Source of the DNA: an uncultured Flavobacteriales bacterium
GTDB taxonomy: Bacteria > Bacteroidota > Bacteroidia > Flavobacteriales_D > Crocinitomicaceae
NCBI GenBank assembly: GCA_903935095.1
Contig: CAIZQH010000005.1
Coordinates: forward strand, 1 to 64,000
DNA length: 64,000 bases
Direction: 5' to 3'
Shown: positions 53,976 through 63,233 of the stretch, in pieces
How the letters are laid out: each line of letters starts with the position of its first letter
Position numbering within the stretch: position 1 is the stretch's first letter
Notes under the pieces: model-generated
Told to the model about the DNA's origin: nothing
The model's database searches: none
What the model saw: the letters and a program-made list of their open reading frames with translations, nothing else
Position numbers and translations under genes: made by a program

Positions 53976-54770
53976 ATGAAACAATACCACGATTTACTTC
54001 AGCACATTCTTGATCACGGTGTTAAAAAAGAGGACCGTACAGGTACAGGTACAATTTCGGTATTTGGTTATCAAATGCGCTACAACCTGCAAGAAGGGTT
54101 CCCATGTGTTACTACTAAAAAACTGCATTTACGCTCCATCATACACGAGCTGTTATGGTTTTTGAAGGGTGATACAAATATTCAATACCTGAAAGAAAAT
54201 AATGTTTCCATTTGGGATGAGTGGGCAGACGAAAACGGGAATTTGGGACCAGTGTATGGATCTCAATGGAGAAGTTGGCCAACAGCTGACGGCCGTCACA
54301 TCGATCAAATCACGCAAGTAATTGAACAAATAAAAAGCAACCCAGATTCACGAAGAATCATCGTTTCCGCATGGAACGTTGGGGAAATCGACAAAATGGC
54401 TTTGCCACCATGCCATGCGTTTTTTCAATTTTATGTGGCGGACGGGAAATTAAGTTGCCAATTGTATCAACGCAGTGCAGATACTTTTTTAGGTGTTCCT
54501 TTCAACATTGCTTCCTATGCCCTACTGACCATGATGATGGCTCAAGTTTGCGGCTTAGAAGCAGGAGACTTTGTTCATACCTTAGGGGATGCACATTTAT
54601 ACTCGAATCACATTGAACAAGCACAATTGCAATTATCACGAGAATTCCGTCCATTGCCAACCATGAAAATGAATCCCGAAGTTAAAAGTTTGTTTGACTT
54701 CACCTATGACGATTTCGAATTGTGCAATTACGATCCACATCCACATATTAAAGCGGCAGTTGCCATCTAA
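53976..54770 (+). CDS. thyA: Thymidylate synthase
   Basis: 264 residues, the same length as E. coli ThyA, starting [15 protein letters not shown]; the frame extends to 53880 but that part has no homology. RTGTGT, the catalytic C146 ([12 protein letters not shown]), [19 protein letters not shown] and HLYSNHIEQ are canonical. It makes dTMP from dUMP using methylene-tetrahydrofolate, producing dihydrofolate that FolA, encoded directly after, recycles. Confidence 0.98.
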   Translation: MKQYHDLLQHILDHGVKKEDRTGTGTISVFGYQMRYNLQEGFPCVTTKKLHLRSIIHELLWFLKGDTNIQYLKENNVSIWDEWADENGNLGPVYGSQWRSWPTADGRHIDQITQVIEQIKSNPDSRRIIVSAWNVGEIDKMALPPCHAFFQFYVADGKLSCQLYQRSADTFLGVPFNIASYALLTMMMAQVCGLEAGDFVHTLGDAHLYSNHIEQAQLQLSREFRPLPTMKMNPEVKSLFDFTYDDFELCNYDPHPHIKAAVAI

Positions 54771-55280
54771 ATGAAGACTGCACTCATAGTTGCTATGGAT
54801 TCCGAAAGAGGGATTGGGAAGAATAATGATTTGATGTGGCACTTGCCGAAGGATATGCAGTTCTTTAAGGACACCACGCAAGGACAGATTGTGGTCATGG
54901 GAAGGAAAAACTACGATAGTATTCCAGAAAAATACCGCCCACTTTCGAATCGATTGAATGTAATCTTAACGCGAAATAAAGGATTTCAAGCCCCAAATTG
55001 TTTGGTGTTTCATTCCCTAAATGCTTGTTTTGATCATTTTAAAGAAGAAACCGAACGCACTGTTTTTATCATTGGAGGAGGTGAAATTTACCGCATGGCC
55101 TTAGACTCGGTTGAGTTACATGAGATGTACATCACGCAAGTTCATCATACGTATGATGCTGAGACCTATTTCCCTGTATTTAATGAAGCTGACTGGAATT
55201 GTCAAGTTATTTTCGAGCAAGAAAAAGATGAGCGACATGAAGCAGCGTTTACCGTAAAGAAATATACGAAAATCGCTTAA
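54771..55280 (+). CDS. folA: Dihydrofolate reductase
   Basis: 169 residues. MWHLPKDMQFFKDTT, GRKNYDSIP, NRLNVILTRN and IIGGGEIYRMAL match DHFR. The ATG follows the thyA stop with no gap, so the two are almost certainly co-translated. It regenerates tetrahydrofolate with NADPH. Its stop shares 4 bp with the rsmE stop. Confidence 0.97.
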   Translation: MKTALIVAMDSERGIGKNNDLMWHLPKDMQFFKDTTQGQIVVMGRKNYDSIPEKYRPLSNRLNVILTRNKGFQAPNCLVFHSLNACFDHFKEETERTVFIIGGGEIYRMALDSVELHEMYITQVHHTYDAETYFPVFNEADWNCQVIFEQEKDERHEAAFTVKKYTKIA

Positions 55281-55960
55281 ATTAAACTGAGTTTCATCAC
55301 AGAAACCAGTGCTGCCGTTTCGGTTCTTAACCTAAATTCACTCAGACTTACCGCTTGATATCCATTCTGCAAAGCAATGCTCACCTCAATTTCCGAAAAA
55401 TCTCCTTCTGGTCCAATTAAAAAAACCTTCGTTTCCGAAAGAGCCGCTAACTCAAGTTTCATTGCTGGGTAACAATGTCCAATGTATCCATGCGGATGCT
55501 CCTCAACAAACGTTTTGAACGGAATTAATGCAGTAATTTCTGGTAAGTAATAGCGTTTTGATTGTTTCATCGCAGAGATGGCGATTTTCTCTAAGCGATC
55601 TAGTTTTAATTGACCACGTTCATTGTGGTCACATTTTAAAAAGGTTAGTTTACTGAGGCCTATTTCCGTTGCTTTTTCCATGAGCCACTCCATGCGATCC
55701 ATGTTTTTAGTTGGGGCAAGGGCAAGGTGAATTTCGTTGGAAATTCGAGGGTAGTAATCCGTTTTGAGAATGCGTAATTTACATTTTTTAGGATGACCAT
55801 CCTCAATTTCGGCAAGCGCAGAAATTCCTTTCCCATTGAGCAATTCAACATGTGAACCAGCTATTAACCTAAGAACACGAATGCAATGTTTCGACTCTAC
55901 TTCTGAGAGTGTATACTCTTTCGATTGATCGGTGATTTCCGGTGCGTAAAATAAGTGCAT
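55277..55960 (-). CDS. rsmE: 16S rRNA (uracil1498-N3)-methyltransferase
   Basis: 227 residues. N-terminal PUA-like part (HCIRVLRLIAGSHVELLNGKG), then the SPOUT knot with IGPEGDFSEIEV and SLSEFRLRTETAALVSVM. It methylates U1498 in the 30S subunit. Its ATG overlaps the holA stop (TAATG). Confidence 0.97.
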   Translation of the reverse strand: MHLFYAPEITDQSKEYTLSEVESKHCIRVLRLIAGSHVELLNGKGISALAEIEDGHPKKCKLRILKTDYYPRISNEIHLALAPTKNMDRMEWLMEKATEIGLSKLTFLKCDHNERGQLKLDRLEKIAISAMKQSKRYYLPEITALIPFKTFVEEHPHGYIGHCYPAMKLELAALSETKVFLIGPEGDFSEIEVSIALQNGYQAVSLSEFRLRTETAALVSVMKLSLI

Positions 55961-56958
55961 TAATGTAGGATTTGGTAGGTCAACTCTTTCAACAATTCTC
56001 CCTGGCTCATACTTGAATTGCCCACACCTTTTGATTTTAAATCGAAGCGATGCAGTAATTCAATAGCTGCAGCAATTTTTCGCGGGTCGTATTGATTCTT
56101 GGCTTGCAACAATTCCCCAGCAACGAATGGGTGAACACCAATGGATTGAGCGACGGCTTCCCTCGATTTATTCGGCAAGAAATGGATGCGCATGATTTGA
56201 GAGAAAAACTTAAATAAATTAGAAATGATCACCGTTATATCCGCTGCTTTTGGATTGTATTCAAAATATTGGATAATCTTGAATGCCTTTTCCGTATTTC
56301 GACTTGAAATCGCATTAACAAATTCAAAGACATTATAGTCTTTTGATATACCAATATTTAATTCAATATGTGTTTCGTCTATGGTTGTACCCACTGGAAG
56401 TAGAATGGCTAATTTTTCTAATTCTTTGACAATACGGCCTAAGTCTGTCCCCAGAAATTCTGCCAAAAGCATGCTCGCTTTGGAATTGATTCCGTATCCG
56501 GTGGATTTTACATGGGTCAATATCCAATCTGCTAATTGATATTCACGTACTTTATCGGATTTGAAAATTGTGCCATTTTTCGCAAAGGACTTGAGTACTT
56601 TTTTACGCGCATCAAAGGCCTTATACTTGTGACAAATCACAAAAATGGTGTTCACTGACGGGTCTTCTGCATATTGCTCTAATCCATCCATGTTTTTGAA
56701 GTCTTGGGCTTCCTTTAATACAACAAGTCGTCTTTCTGACATCATTGGATAGGACTTTAATTCGCTGATTAAGGATAAAAGTTCAGTGTCCTTTCCGTAA
56801 AGAATGGTTTGATTGAAATCTCTCTCATGCTCTTCGAGTGCTTGATCGATAATCGCATCCGCAATCAAGTCAATAAAATATGCCTCTTCCCCATGGAGGA
56901 AGTACATTTTTTCAAACTTTTTATTTCGAATATCTTTTAACAGCAGTTTATGATCCAT
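55960..56958 (-). CDS. holA: DNA polymerase III subunit delta
   Basis: 332 residues from the ATG at 56958, which overlaps the pepT stop as TAATG; the longer frame into pepT is rejected. It starts with KKFEKMYFLHGEEAYFID, the HolA N-terminal AAA-like lobe; domain II and the C-terminal helical collar follow (ASMLLAEFLGTDLGRIVKELEKL, FSQIMRI). It is the clamp-loader wrench that opens the beta clamp. Middle gene of pepT-holA-rsmE. Confidence 0.94.
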   Translation of the reverse strand: MDHKLLLKDIRNKKFEKMYFLHGEEAYFIDLIADAIIDQALEEHERDFNQTILYGKDTELLSLISELKSYPMMSERRLVVLKEAQDFKNMDGLEQYAEDPSVNTIFVICHKYKAFDARKKVLKSFAKNGTIFKSDKVREYQLADWILTHVKSTGYGINSKASMLLAEFLGTDLGRIVKELEKLAILLPVGTTIDETHIELNIGISKDYNVFEFVNAISSRNTEKAFKIIQYFEYNPKAADITVIISNLFKFFSQIMRIHFLPNKSREAVAQSIGVHPFVAGELLQAKNQYDPRKIAAAIELLHRFDLKSKGVGNSSMSQGELLKELTYQILH

Positions 56959-58202
56959 TACTGATGTTTTTCCCAAATTTGACATAATTCTACCAGTGTA
57001 GCGACAGCTTTTTGCATATCCTGAATACTGACGTATTCTTGACGAGAATGAATGGCCATTTCTCCAGTGAAGATGTTTGGACAAGGCAGCCCCATAAAAG
57101 ACAGCCTAGATCCATCGGTTCCACCACGAATAATTGCGCGATTTGGTTCAAGGCCTGCTTTACGCATGGCTTCGACCGCATAATCCGTTACAAAAGGAAG
57201 GTCTTTCAATATTTCATTCATATTTCGATACTGCTCCGTTACCTCAAAGTCGAATTGGGCTCCTGGATTAGCAGAAACAACGGCTTCGGACATTTCCTTC
57301 AAACGATGTTCGTATATAGCTAATTTTGAGGTATCGTGATCACGGATAATAAATTGTAACGTTGTCGACTCTAAGCCGCCATCTATAGCAAATGGGTGAA
57401 CGAATCCTTCTCGTCCGGCAGTAGTTTCAGGAGACCACGAGTCTTTCGGCAAGGCGTTAATGAGAGATGCTGCCAACTTCATGGAATGTACCATTTTATT
57501 TTTCGCATATCCAGGGTGAGCGCTAATTCCATGAAAGGTGATTTTCACGGCATCTGCCGAAAATGTTTCGTCCTCAATGTCGCCGAGTGGACCGCCATCT
57601 AAGGTATAACCATAGTCAGCATTCAATCTGCTCATATCAAGGTGCTCGACACCTCTCCCCACTTCTTCATCCGGTGTGAAAAGGATGCGGATTGGACCAT
57701 GTTTCACCTGTGGATTTTGTTGAATGTATTGCGCAAAGTCCATGATGATGGCAACACCTGCTTTATCATCAGCTCCAAGGAGCGTTAAACCGCTAGCCGT
57801 GACAATATCATCACCGATTTTAGAGGCAAGGTAGCGGTGTTTCTCTGTTGTAATGATTTGACTTGTGTCATCTGGTAAAATAATTGGCGCTCCTGTATAA
57901 TTTCGATGTACGATTGGCTTCACATTTGTTCCGCTGCAGTCAGGGGCCGTGTCCATGTGGGAACAAAAACAAATTGTTGGAAGATCAGTTCGGTCAGAGT
58001 TTGAAGGTAGCGTAGCAAAAACGTAACCCCATTCATCCATCTCAGCATCGGCAACACCTAAGCCTTTTAATTCACTCACCAGGACTTTACTTAAGTCCTT
58101 TTGCTTTTGAGAAGAAGGGAAGCTTGCTGAATTTGGATCAGCGGTAGTATCTATTTGAACATAGCGCAAAAATCGTTCTTCAACAGAGTAGGAGTAGGAC
58201 AT
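56958..58202 (-). CDS. pepT: Tripeptide aminopeptidase (peptidase T)
   Basis: 414 residues of the M20 metallopeptidases: zinc ligands in FCSHMDTAPD, LGADDKAGVA, TPDEEVGRG and YTLDGG, with the DADIHGP-like lid replaced by TFHGISAHPGYAKNKM. It removes N-terminal residues from tripeptides in the cytoplasm. A perfect -7 box at 58216-58223 starts the pepT-holA-rsmE operon. Confidence 0.96.
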   Translation of the reverse strand: MSYSYSVEERFLRYVQIDTTADPNSASFPSSQKQKDLSKVLVSELKGLGVADAEMDEWGYVFATLPSNSDRTDLPTICFCSHMDTAPDCSGTNVKPIVHRNYTGAPIILPDDTSQIITTEKHRYLASKIGDDIVTASGLTLLGADDKAGVAIIMDFAQYIQQNPQVKHGPIRILFTPDEEVGRGVEHLDMSRLNADYGYTLDGGPLGDIEDETFSADAVKITFHGISAHPGYAKNKMVHSMKLAASLINALPKDSWSPETTAGREGFVHPFAIDGGLESTTLQFIIRDHDTSKLAIYEHRLKEMSEAVVSANPGAQFDFEVTEQYRNMNEILKDLPFVTDYAVEAMRKAGLEPNRAIIRGGTDGSRLSFMGLPCPNIFTGEMAIHSRQEYVSIQDMQKAVATLVELCQIWEKHQ

Positions 58203-58215
58203 AATTACTTTTATC

Positions 58216-58223
58216 CAAAATTA
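58216..58223 (-). promoter_or_regulatory. -7 promoter element of the pepT-holA-rsmE operon
   Basis: Reads TAATTTTG on the minus strand, 13 nt upstream of the pepT ATG. Confidence 0.6.
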
Positions 58224-58250
58224 GCAAGAATAGCGAAAAATAAGGTGTGC

Positions 58251-59126
58251 TTAGGGAACTAATTCACGCAATGTTTTCAACTCTTCCACCTTTTCGATGT
58301 TCCCTACTTGTTGAAATGAAGAGATTAAATTAGTGAGCATCCGCTTGATGATAGATGTATTGGAACAAGGCTCGAAATATTCGCGGTGATGATTTAAATT
58401 CAATCCATTCAAAAAGTCCTTGATTTCATTAGTGTCAAAAATACTTCCTTTCGAGAAGGCATTAATGTAAAACAGCACACCAAATTCATTTTGTTGATTG
58501 ATGGCAAAACTAGAATATTTGGCATCCATGTAGGCCAAAATAAAGTGATTTGGTAAGTTGACGCCGTAAATGGGCAGGTCCAAAGATTGAGCAACGATGC
58601 TATAAATCAAACAAAGGCTTAATGGATTCCCTTTTTTAGATTCGAGCACTGTATTAATGTATGAATTAACGGAAGAATGAAAATTCTTGTTGTCACCATG
58701 AAAATGATGCAATCCAAAGAAAATTCTATTAAAAATCTTTACTTGTTCATATGCCGTTTGATGATCGTTTAATTCTAGCCAAATATCGCGGCGAATCATT
58801 TGAATCGATTCATGGATTTTTTGTTCATCCAAGCCGGGATACTGGTATTTCGCTATGATGATGGCGCCTTCAAGTAAATCTTTTTCCGGGGAATGAACCC
58901 ATGTTTGTAAGTGCGCTTTGACTTCGTCGAATTGAATATCGCGAATAATTGTTTCGATTCGATTTTGAAAAAGTAAGCCGTAGTAATCAGCTTCCCAAGA
59001 ATTTTCAAGGTAGGGAATCGCTTCAGATCCAATTTTTAACAATTGGTCCCGCACATGCTCAAAGACCGACTCATCTGGGTCGTCAATAAGTTGAACTAAT
59101 GCTTGAATGGATGAAGTAACGATCAT
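58251..59126 (-). CDS. SirB1-like transglutaminase-fold protein
   Basis: 291 residues. N-terminal helical (HEAT-like) region, then a Transglut_core2 domain with LESKKGNPLSLCLIYSIVAQ (possible Cys nucleophile in SLC) and VNLPNHFILAY (His). SirB1/YchA-like proteins carry this fold; enzyme activity is unproven. A helical C-terminal part follows. A perfect -7 box (TATATTTG, 59134-59141, minus) lies 7 nt upstream. Confidence 0.85.
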   Translation of the reverse strand: MIVTSSIQALVQLIDDPDESVFEHVRDQLLKIGSEAIPYLENSWEADYYGLLFQNRIETIIRDIQFDEVKAHLQTWVHSPEKDLLEGAIIIAKYQYPGLDEQKIHESIQMIRRDIWLELNDHQTAYEQVKIFNRIFFGLHHFHGDNKNFHSSVNSYINTVLESKKGNPLSLCLIYSIVAQSLDLPIYGVNLPNHFILAYMDAKYSSFAINQQNEFGVLFYINAFSKGSIFDTNEIKDFLNGLNLNHHREYFEPCSNTSIIKRMLTNLISSFQQVGNIEKVEELKTLRELVP

Positions 59127-59133
59127 ACGAAGG

Positions 59134-59141
59134 CAAATATA
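59134..59141 (-). promoter_or_regulatory. -7 promoter element of the SirB1-like gene
   Basis: Reads TATATTTG on the minus strand, 7 nt upstream of the ATG. Confidence 0.55.
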
Positions 59142-59158
59142 TTCCGTTCACACTTGTC

Positions 59159-59305
59159 GAAATTTGAGATCTCAGATCTTTATCAAAGGATAAATGTTAA
59201 TTTTCATGAAACAATTTCATAAAAGTCCCGTTAGACCTACACAATTACTGAATTAACTTTGCTACAGGTTGATTTTAAAGAGGCTCTTTAAGGGCCTCTT
59301 TTTTT
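59159..59305 (+). ncRNA. Candidate small RNA between divergent genes
   Basis: A 7-of-8 box (GAAATTTG, 59159-59166) or a perfect box (TAACTTTG, 59254-59261) could start a transcript of about 135 or 40 nt that ends at the terminator 59277-59305. No gene lies upstream on this strand that the terminator could serve. The longer form would contain a TTTATC/GATAAA hairpin. Purely sequence-based; low certainty. Confidence 0.3.
59277..59305 (+). terminator. Orphan intrinsic terminator
   Basis: AAAGAGGC pairs with GCCTCTTT (8 bp, extended by U-G and C-G), 5-nt loop, then a T-run to 59305. Strong by form, but it precedes the lipoprotein gene and follows the 5' end of a divergent gene. Confidence 0.8.
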
Positions 59306-59312
59306 ATATTTG
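59305..59312 (+). promoter_or_regulatory. -7 promoter element of the small lipoprotein gene
   Basis: TATATTTG, a perfect match starting at the last T of the orphan terminator and 13 nt before the ATG at 59326, so the gene does not depend on read-through. Confidence 0.55.
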
Positions 59313-59325
59313 ATGTAAATACATT

Positions 59326-59694
59326 ATGAAAATCACCTTTTTTGCCGTTCTGTTCCTATTGACTGGTCTATCATGTCAAACGAATCCTTGCAAAATGACT
59401 GCGGATGAATTTGAACAAAAAGGGTCTTATTTAGGCATGGTGCATATCTCAAAAAACGAGGCTTGTCCGATTTACTTGACTATTGAAGGTGTTTTTAGCA
59501 AATCGAGTATTGTCGAATTTCACACCTTATATCCCATCAATTTAGAACGCAAATTCAAAAAGGACGGATTGTATGTACAATTCAATTATTCGGTAAGTCG
59601 AGCAATGAGTCCGCAGGGATGCCAGACAGATGGAGTTGTAAGTTTAGCGCATGTTGAAAAATCGAAAGCAAACGCAGGATTTAAATTCCCGTAA
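59326..59694 (+). CDS. Small hypothetical lipoprotein
   Basis: 122 residues; signal MKITFFAVLFLLTGLSC ends in a lipobox-like LSC. Four more Cys in the mature part (NPC, EACPIY, QGCQ and one at the anchor) may form disulphides. Beta-rich, no family recognised. Its 3' end overlaps the convergent arginase-family gene by 14 bp. Confidence 0.65.
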   Translation: MKITFFAVLFLLTGLSCQTNPCKMTADEFEQKGSYLGMVHISKNEACPIYLTIEGVFSKSSIVEFHTLYPINLERKFKKDGLYVQFNYSVSRAMSPQGCQTDGVVSLAHVEKSKANAGFKFP

Positions 59695-60634
59695 AATCGC
59701 GAACCAGGTAACTCAAGGCTTTTCCCACCATAAGCATATCCGTTTCAGAAACAGGTGCCGCTTCAGTTAAATTCAAATAAGCCACCTTCTTTTGTGTTTT
59801 CGCAAATAGGTGGGTAAACTGACGGACTTTATCGAGTGTCCATCCACTTGGTGACAAGGCGCTACTTGGCATATAAGCAATTGAATCCATATCGATCTCT
59901 AGTCCAACCTGAGTATCCGTGTGAAAATGCCGAAGGATGTTTTCTAAATCCTCCATCAAATCCCTCTCTTGAAACACATACGATTCATAATTCGAATGGA
60001 AGATTTGATCACTTTTCAAAGCTGCGCGTATATAGGCATTGTTATATGCTTCATGCAGTCCTAAAACGGAGTAATGCACTAAAGTGCCCTCCTCCAATGC
60101 TGTTGAAAAAGAATTTCCACTGTGACGAACTTCTGTTGAACGTAAGTCCGCGTGAGCATCTAGATTGATGACTGCCAATTTTTGATTTTTCGCAGACCAA
60201 CGCATAATTGGAAGTGCATTATTATGCCCCCCTCCAATGAAAATAGGAACCTGATTGGATGACACATATTTATCCAAAATCTGTTGTAAAAAAGTATCTA
60301 ATTCATCTACTTTATCCATGTGTTGAACCTGGAAATCACTTTCGGACACCTCTCCTAATATGCAAATGGAATGCTTCGGATAGACTTCATGCACTTGTGT
60401 ATTTAGGTAGGCATTTACAAAAGCTGAGAAGGCAAATTGCGCGCCCGACCGTCCCTTGTTAGCTAATGGCCCACAACATTCACGAATACCAATAATCACA
60501 TAGTTCGCCTCCGATAGAGTTTGCTTGAGCAAGTAATCCCCCATTCGCTCTTCTCCAAGTCGATGAGCATAGTTATTTTGGATAACGGTTGAATCCCACG
60601 GATAAAATGAAAAGGAAGAATTAGGACTGTTCAT
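59681..60634 (-). CDS. Arginase/formimidoylglutamase family enzyme
   Basis: 317 residues of the ureohydrolase fold. Binuclear metal ligands are present: GGGHNNALP (His), NLDAHADLR (Asp-x-His-x-Asp), and LEIDMDS (Asp-x-Asp). It is about the length of arginase, agmatinase or HutG. The Bacteroidota HutG-like group is the best guess, but no hut or arginine gene is nearby, so the substrate is open. It starts inside the last codons of the thioesterase gene (14-bp overlap), indicating one operon. Confidence 0.85.
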   Translation of the reverse strand: MNSPNSSFSFYPWDSTVIQNNYAHRLGEERMGDYLLKQTLSEANYVIIGIRECCGPLANKGRSGAQFAFSAFVNAYLNTQVHEVYPKHSICILGEVSESDFQVQHMDKVDELDTFLQQILDKYVSSNQVPIFIGGGHNNALPIMRWSAKNQKLAVINLDAHADLRSTEVRHSGNSFSTALEEGTLVHYSVLGLHEAYNNAYIRAALKSDQIFHSNYESYVFQERDLMEDLENILRHFHTDTQVGLEIDMDSIAYMPSSALSPSGWTLDKVRQFTHLFAKTQKKVAYLNLTEAAPVSETDMLMVGKALSYLVRDFTGI

Positions 60635-61046
60635 GTAAGATTAAGTTTGAAACAAAGGTAGGAATAGGCATTGGTTTCATGGTTATAGCATCCACAAAAA
60701 CCAAGGTAGTCTCTGCTTCATTTAATTTGTGATTTTCTTCATTAAACACTTCGTAGTTAAATGTTATTCTCGTACCGGCTAATTTGGTGATGGCAGTCTT
60801 TATTTCAAGTAAGTCATCATACCTTGCGGGGAGCTTAAAGGAAATGTTGAATTCAGTTACTGGTAATAATATTCCATTTTGCTCTAAGTTTTTATAAACA
60901 ATTCCCAATTCACGGAGTGCTTCAACACGCGCAACCTCAAAATATTGTGCGTAATTTCCATAATAACAGAACCCCATTTTATCCGTTTCACTGTATCGAA
61001 CACGTAGTTTTGTTGAAAACCTTTTAATCACATTTTTTTCATTCAT
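60621..61046 (-). CDS. YbgC/FadM family acyl-CoA thioesterase
   Basis: 141 residues, a single hotdog fold with LRVRYSETDKMGFCYYGNYAQYFEVAR (the Asp/Tyr active-site pattern; given here in abbreviated form: YSETDKMG and YGNYAQYF). It hydrolyses acyl-CoA thioesters in the cytoplasm. A -7-like box (TAACTTCG, 61051-61058, minus) ends 4 nt before the ATG. It is divergent from dnaA. Confidence 0.9.
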   Translation of the reverse strand: MNEKNVIKRFSTKLRVRYSETDKMGFCYYGNYAQYFEVARVEALRELGIVYKNLEQNGILLPVTEFNISFKLPARYDDLLEIKTAITKLAGTRITFNYEVFNEENHKLNEAETTLVFVDAITMKPMPIPTFVSNLILHEQS

Positions 61047-61050
61047 GGAA

Positions 61051-61058
61051 CGAAGTTA
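61051..61058 (-). promoter_or_regulatory. -7-like element of the thioesterase operon
   Basis: Reads TAACTTCG on the minus strand, 7 of 8 matches, followed by TTCC and the ATG. Confidence 0.5.
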
Positions 61059-61300
61059 AAGAATCAGGAGATTCTTTTGAGAAAAGAAGTAAAAAATCGT
61101 AAATTAGCTATGGATTTAAGATTAATTCTATATTATCAAAAATAATCCAATACATGTAAAATAAATTAAATAATCAAGGGGTATTTGATTTTTTTTTTAA
61201 CTTTTTTATGTAAATATTTGTCATCTCTTTATTTCAAAACACAATTGGGGAATTCTAGCTCTAATTGAAAGCAAGTGTAAATAAGATTATGTTAAAAACT

Positions 61301-62731
61301 ATGAATTTAAGTCACGAAGCGGCATGGGATGCCTGTTTGAAAGTTATAAAAGATAATATTTCATTGCAAGCGTTTAAAACTTGGTTCGAACCAATTATTC
61401 CTACGAAATTAGAGAATAGTGTTTTAACCATTCAAGTGCCCTCTCATTTCTTTTACGAATGGCTAGAACAACATTATATTGTTTTATTGAGAAAGGTTGT
61501 TAAAAAAGAACTTGGTGCTGAAGGGACTTTAGAGTATAGCATTGTCATGGAAAACAATTCTCGTACTTCCAATCCTTATACGGTTAAAATACCGGCAAAT
61601 AATTCGAGTAACTTAAAAAACGCACCTGTTAATTTACCGATCAACAATAACGAGAAACAAATTCGAAATCCTTTCATCATTCCTGGATTGAAAAAAGTGA
61701 ACATTGAATCCAATTTGATTCCAAACTTCACTTTTGAAAATTTTGTAGAAGGTGAATGCAACCGTCTAGCAAGAGCATCAGGATATGCCGTTTCGAATAA
61801 ACCAGGAGGAACTGCATTCAACCCACTTTTGTTATATGGTGGAGTTGGATTAGGGAAAACACACTTAGCGCATGCCATAGGTATTTCCATTAAAGATAAT
61901 TTCCCGAATAAGACTGTACTGTATGTTCAGTCGGAAAAATTCGCACACCAATTCATTGATGCAATCAAAAATCAAAGCACAAACGACTTTGTACACTTTT
62001 ACCAAATGATTGATGTATTAATCATTGATGATGTTCAATTCTTTGCTGGAAAAGAACGCACACAGGATGTATTCTTCTCGATTTTTAATCACTTGCATCA
62101 AAATGGAAAACAAATTGTTTTAACATCTGACAAAGCACCTGTAGAGATGCAAGGGATGGAACAACGTTTGCTTTCACGGTTTAAATGGGGATTATCAGCA
62201 GATTTAGGAACTCCAGACTTAGAAACGCGCATTGCGATTCTAGAAAAGAAAATGTACGGCAGCGGTATTGAATTACCAAGAGAAGTTGTTGAATACCTGG
62301 CGTATTCCATCAATACGAATGTAAGAGAAATTGAAGGGGCACTCAACACGCTTTTAGCACAAGCTTCATTAAATAAAAAAGCCATTACCTTGGAATTGGC
62401 GAAGCAGATGGTAGACAAATTCGTGCGAAGTACGGCACGTGAAGTATCCATTGAATATATCCAAAAAGTTGTTTGTGATTATTTTGATTTACCTATTGAA
62501 ATGTTAAAATCAAAAACACGCAAACGCGAAGTCGTTCAGGCAAGACAAATTTCCATGTATTTCTCTAAAAAAATGACAAAGTCATCTTTAGCGAATATTG
62601 GCGCGCATTGCGGAGGCAAGGACCATGCTACAGTTTTACATGCTTGTAGAACGGTTGTGAACTTATCTGAAACGGATAAACAATTCCGTCATTATTTAGA
62701 AGAATTGGAGAAAAAACTTACGATTCAATAA
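61301..62731 (+). CDS. dnaA: Chromosomal replication initiator DnaA
   Basis: 476 residues from the ATG at 61301; ATG at 61289 is equally possible and a TTG at 61265 less so. Domain I (AWDACLKVIKDNISLQAFKTW), a short linker, AAA+ domain with Walker A GGVGLGKTHLAHA, Walker B VLIIDDVQFFAGKE, arginine-finger region, and domain IV with the DnaA signature GAHCGGKDHATVLHAC. It opens the replication origin. Followed by a phosphatase and an RsmI-like gene, an order common in flavobacteria. The 240-bp upstream gap is very AT-rich, but has no exact TTATCCACA box. Confidence 0.98.
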   Translation: MNLSHEAAWDACLKVIKDNISLQAFKTWFEPIIPTKLENSVLTIQVPSHFFYEWLEQHYIVLLRKVVKKELGAEGTLEYSIVMENNSRTSNPYTVKIPANNSSNLKNAPVNLPINNNEKQIRNPFIIPGLKKVNIESNLIPNFTFENFVEGECNRLARASGYAVSNKPGGTAFNPLLLYGGVGLGKTHLAHAIGISIKDNFPNKTVLYVQSEKFAHQFIDAIKNQSTNDFVHFYQMIDVLIIDDVQFFAGKERTQDVFFSIFNHLHQNGKQIVLTSDKAPVEMQGMEQRLLSRFKWGLSADLGTPDLETRIAILEKKMYGSGIELPREVVEYLAYSINTNVREIEGALNTLLAQASLNKKAITLELAKQMVDKFVRSTAREVSIEYIQKVVCDYFDLPIEMLKSKTRKREVVQARQISMYFSKKMTKSSLANIGAHCGGKDHATVLHACRTVVNLSETDKQFRHYLEELEKKLTIQ

Positions 62732-62759
62732 GGAAACGTTTACTTATCAAACTCACTTC

Positions 62760-63233
62760 ATGACACGCATACTGATGGTATGTTTAGGCAATATCTGTAG
62801 GTCTCCAATGGCCGATGGATTGTTACGTCGCAAGGTAATTGAGAATAATCTAGCTGTTTTTGTCGATTCAGCTGGAACGGCGAATTATCATGTTGGAAAA
62901 CAAGCGGATGAGAGAATGCGTCAGACAGCAAAAGCTAATCATACGAATATTGACGAACTCCGCGCTCGACAATTTACAGCGTCAGATTTCGCACTTTTTG
63001 ATAAGATTTATGCGATGGACAAAGAGAATTACGAAAATATTATACGTTTGGCGAAAAACCCAAGTGACAAATTAAAAGTAGTTTTACTGTTAAACGAACT
63101 ATATCCTGGGGAGAATCGAGCTGTTCCTGATCCATATTATGGGACAGAAAAGGATTTTCAAGAAGTATATCATTTATTAGATCATGCCACAGATGTGGTG
63201 TTAAGCAAAATTAAAAATGGCACAATTAGGTAA
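62760..63233 (+). CDS. Low-molecular-weight protein-tyrosine phosphatase
   Basis: 157 residues. P-loop CLGNICRSP with nucleophile C8 and R14, and the general-acid loop VPDPYYG. Family members dephosphorylate Tyr on kinases of capsule synthesis or arginine on proteins. It starts 28 nt after dnaA and overlaps the next gene by 17 bp, so the three are probably one transcript. Confidence 0.95.
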   Translation: MTRILMVCLGNICRSPMADGLLRRKVIENNLAVFVDSAGTANYHVGKQADERMRQTAKANHTNIDELRARQFTASDFALFDKIYAMDKENYENIIRLAKNPSDKLKVVLLLNELYPGENRAVPDPYYGTEKDFQEVYHLLDHATDVVLSKIKNGTIR

